Positions 61,892-64,000 of a DNA stretch of 64,000 nucleotides are shown here, piece after piece. The stretch's first letter is position 1; each line of letters opens with the position of its first letter. The notes beneath the pieces are model-generated. The model had not been told where the DNA came from. It saw nothing but the letters and a program-made list of their open reading frames with translations, and ran no database searches. A program made the translations under genes and the position numbers. This stretch comes from Acidimicrobiia bacterium. Its GTDB lineage: Bacteria; Actinomycetota; Acidimicrobiia; Spongiisociales; UBA5794. The stretch spans positions 186,001 to 250,000 of the forward strand of contig JAWKJB010000001.1 in assembly GCA_041393965.1 (NCBI GenBank), given 5' to 3'.

Positions 61892-62647
61892 CTACTCCGC
61901 TTGGTCGGTGTCCGACCCGGATGCGGAAGCGTCATCCGACAGGCCGAGTTCGGCTTTCAGCTCGGCGAGCTTCGCATCGGCTTGCGCCACATTGATTGCC
62001 GCCTTGAGCTCTGCCTCTGCACCTTCGGGGGTTGCATCGCGAAGTTCGGCCTTGGCCATCGCTTCGGCCTTGCGCCGTTCGATCTTGGCTTCGACCTGGG
62101 ACAACGACGGTCCATCGTCTGAGATCGACGCGGACATCGTCTCGACGGCTTCGTTGACGGCCTCCTGCATCTTTGCCTGTTCGAGCTGTCCGAGCAGCTC
62201 CATGCGTTTGGCCGAGAGCTCCTGGAGGTTCATGGAGTTCTGCTGTACCGCCTCTTTGGCCTTCTCCGCCTGGGACTGGGCGACCGCGTACTGTTCCTTG
62301 AGGGATGCCAGGTTGTTCTCGGAGGCCTGGAGTTTCATGGCGATGGATTGGGCCGCCTGCGTCCACTTCTCGACACCGGCGGTGTCCCCTGCGCTTTTTG
62401 CGGCCTCCGCCTTCAGGAGCGCCTGCTTGGCCATCTCACGAGCCTCCCCTGCGGACTCGGCGGCGTCCTCAATTCCGCTTTCGAGTTGTGTCCGATGGGC
62501 AACCACTCTCGCTGCTTGGTTGCGGAGATCCTGATCCTTCTTCTTGGCCTCGTTGATCGCTGCCTCGATCTCGATCTTCGGATCCATCGCCTTTTCGGCG
62601 GTAGTGCTGAACAGCGCCTTGATGTAGGCCCAAATTCGACGGAACAT
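61892..62647 (-). CDS. pspA: PspA/IM30-family protein
   Basis: A 251-residue coiled-coil protein with the PspA start MFRRIWAYIKALFSTTAEKA and a long Ala/Glu/Lys heptad-rich central part. Members bind anionic membranes and stabilise them under stress. A short acidic tail (SDDASASGSDTDQAE) replaces the usual end. It lies 44 bp upstream of the Fe-S oxidoreductase gene and 83 bp from the TPM-like gene on the same strand. Confidence 0.85.
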   Translation of the reverse strand: MFRRIWAYIKALFSTTAEKAMDPKIEIEAAINEAKKKDQDLRNQAARVVAHRTQLESGIEDAAESAGEAREMAKQALLKAEAAKSAGDTAGVEKWTQAAQSIAMKLQASENNLASLKEQYAVAQSQAEKAKEAVQQNSMNLQELSAKRMELLGQLEQAKMQEAVNEAVETMSASISDDGPSLSQVEAKIERRKAEAMAKAELRDATPEGAEAELKAAINVAQADAKLAELKAELGLSDDASASGSDTDQAE

Positions 62648-62729
62648 CGTCTCCCCGACTCTCGCTTGCGTGCCAGGCGATACTAGCGCTCATCCTCACC
62701 GGCCGGTTGTCGGGCGCGGATGGGATGGA

Positions 62730-63896
62730 TCAGCTCCGGCGCCGACCCCCGCCGCGGGTTCTCCGCCGAGCCCTCCCGGTTGATCCCGTCGGTCCCGGTG
62801 TGCGTGGCGATCCACCTCGGCTCGTTTCAGCCCCGGATCCGGATCCGGAAAAGCCTCCACCGAGGCCGGTCATTGCTGCCGCGCCGAGCAGCATCTCGAG
62901 GGTCTGGCTCGAGGCGTAGCTGCTCTGGCGTTGGCCGCGGCGCTGGTACTGCGACCGGTGGTATTCAGGGAGCCTTGCGGGGAGCTCGGCCCGCGTCGGT
63001 GCGGACTCGTTCGGTGGCGGCGTCTCAGTCGGTGGCGGCATTGTCGAAGGTTCCGGTCGCTGCGGCCGCGGCGGTTTCGGGTTCCCGTCGAGGATCGCTT
63101 CGGCGCAGTCGAGTTCCCAGATCGTGACATCGAGGTCGTAGCTCAGGTCGAGGAGCGAACCGGCGTGGTCTGCAGCAGCGAGCCGATCGCTCGCGGTAGC
63201 GAACGACGCGGTGGCGTTGCTGAAAAAGGCTGAGGCTTCGGCATTGCCAGCCTCGGCGATCTCCTGTTCGAGATCGAGGATGTCGTTCGCGATGGCATCG
63301 ATCTGTGCCTGGATCGGCTCCTTGGCCTGGGCGAGATCGGTCGCCGTCCGCTTCTTTCCGTGGCGTACAGACCTCCAGACGAGGAAGATGATGCCCGCCA
63401 CCACGATGATCATCACGACGAGCCAAGCCCACCCGCTCTTGCCTTCAACGGATTGATTCGAACACACCGCGTCTTCGCCGGTGAGCGTGTTGACGAATGT
63501 TCGCACGACATCGTTGTCGGATGCAACGGTCAGCGCCTCGGCAACGGCAGCATCGAGCTGAGTGCCGGACCAGAACCCCTCGTTGTCCTCATAGCCGACG
63601 GTTTCCGGTGCGACCGTGAACACCGTTCCAACCGTCCCCAGTTCGGTCAGCATCCCTCCGGAAAATGTCGTCGCGCCGCCGGAAGGTTCATCCGCAAGAA
63701 CGACGACATACAGGTTGCCACCGGCGTTCCTGGCGTCGCTGACCGACGCCGACACACATTGGTCGGTCGCCGAAGTCCCCGAGTCGACATGGAACCCGTT
63801 CGATCCGACAGCGTCGACGAGATCCGATGGTGTGGCGGCCACGACGAACACGAGTGCCACAAGGGCGAGAGCCATGTGGACCATTCGGGAGAGCAT
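62730..63896 (-). CDS. TPM-domain-like secreted or membrane protein
   Basis: A 388-residue protein. A signal peptide (MALALVALVFVVAATPSDL) is followed by a TPM-like extracytoplasmic domain with two Cys that may pair (DQCVSA and DAVCSN). A helix (WAWLVVMIIVVAGIIFLVW) anchors it, and the cytoplasmic part is coiled coil (EPIQAQIDAIANDILDLEQ) and a Pro/Ser/Arg/Gly-rich disordered tail. TPM proteins act in membrane protein quality control or psb repair. With PspA next to it, a membrane-stress role is likely. Start ATG 63896. The 100 bp to the right edge hold no gene I can see. Confidence 0.65.
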   Translation of the reverse strand: MLSRMVHMALALVALVFVVAATPSDLVDAVGSNGFHVDSGTSATDQCVSASVSDARNAGGNLYVVVLADEPSGGATTFSGGMLTELGTVGTVFTVAPETVGYEDNEGFWSGTQLDAAVAEALTVASDNDVVRTFVNTLTGEDAVCSNQSVEGKSGWAWLVVMIIVVAGIIFLVWRSVRHGKKRTATDLAQAKEPIQAQIDAIANDILDLEQEIAEAGNAEASAFFSNATASFATASDRLAAADHAGSLLDLSYDLDVTIWELDCAEAILDGNPKPPRPQRPEPSTMPPPTETPPPNESAPTRAELPARLPEYHRSQYQRRGQRQSSYASSQTLEMLLGAAAMTGLGGGFSGSGSGAETSRGGSPRTPGPTGSTGRARRRTRGGGRRRS

Positions 63897-64000
63897 CGGT
63901 GCAGGGTATCCCCTCGTCGATCCCAAGCCGATCCGCCGACCTCGCCACCGCCGCACGGCGAGTGGCCGGTCAATCAGATGGTGGAGATGTCTCGACGGGC

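Noticed and set aside
1..64000. ACGT shortage as a simple codon-bias effect
   Set aside because: It affects all frames and both strands, including non-coding spacers, and Asp codon choice flips only before Val and other G-T starts, so it acts on the DNA word.
1..64000. Mobile elements, prophage or CRISPR
   Set aside because: No transposase, integrase, terminal repeats or regularly spaced repeats were seen; composition is even.

Overview
The window looks like chromosomal DNA of a high-G+C actinomycete (roughly 65% G+C by eye). Lineage markers support this: a WhiB-type Fe-S regulator, a MshA-like mycothiol glycosyltransferase, a Bpa/PafE-type proteasome activator beside a PAC2 protein, an RsiG-like c-di-GMP-binding anti-sigma homologue and a class II (B12-dependent) ribonucleotide reductase. 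A deep-branching class such as Acidimicrobiia would fit, but that is inference. I see no rRNA, tRNA, CRISPR array, insertion sequence or prophage.

Layout. 1-8.3 kb: the end of a cbb3-type oxidase (CcoN/CcoO-like fusion, cut by the window edge), a membrane cytochrome c with three helical repeats, a heptamer-repeat spacer, a geranylgeranyl-reductase-like flavoprotein, a glutaredoxin-like protein, SAM hydrolase, polyphosphate kinase 2, a MoaD-membrane-protein fusion and an M23 peptidase. 8.3-20.7 kb: AidB-like acyl-CoA dehydrogenase, RsiG-like protein, asparaginase, acetyltransferase, MshA-like enzyme, a gene-free stretch with DnaA-box-like sites, a Clp1-like P-loop protein, a class I amidotransferase coupled to an acyl-CoA synthetase, and an MFS transporter. 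20.8-30.8 kb: nrdJ with a rich control region, a second M23 peptidase, LapA-like and HdeD-DUF389 membrane proteins, a DMT exporter, and an ECF sigma factor coupled to a DNA alkyltransferase. 30.8-44.5 kb: a class V aminotransferase, a hydrolase, an Mrr-like/zinc-ribbon protein, a CPBP protease, a heterodimeric ABC exporter, an FKBP lipoprotein, another acyl-CoA dehydrogenase, a HAD phosphatase, a DEAD-box helicase and a cyclophilin. 44.5-56.3 kb: a spermidine-synthase-like fusion, WhiB, CBS-BON and FHA proteins, the PAC2/Bpa pair, penicillin acylase, a sulfite-oxidase-like molybdoenzyme, PolX and a CaCA antiporter. 56.3-64 kb: NhaA, then a leftward block of an orphan DNA methyltransferase, prephenate dehydratase, a membrane Fe-S electron carrier, PspA and a TPM-like secreted protein.

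Functional themes: aerobic respiration plus acyl-CoA oxidation with a quinone-linked Fe-S carrier; envelope upkeep; DNA damage and nucleotide supply; protein quality control.

The most striking feature is genome-scale. The palindrome ACGT is almost absent from the whole window: I found three copies by eye (18353, 34367, 58493) where base composition predicts about 200. Asp-Val is written GAT-GTN rather than GAC-GTN, and Thr before a T-starting codon avoids ACG. One surviving copy lies in the codons for the catalytic SPPYN motif of the only DNA methyltransferase gene here. This points to strong selection or methylation-driven mutation at ACGT.
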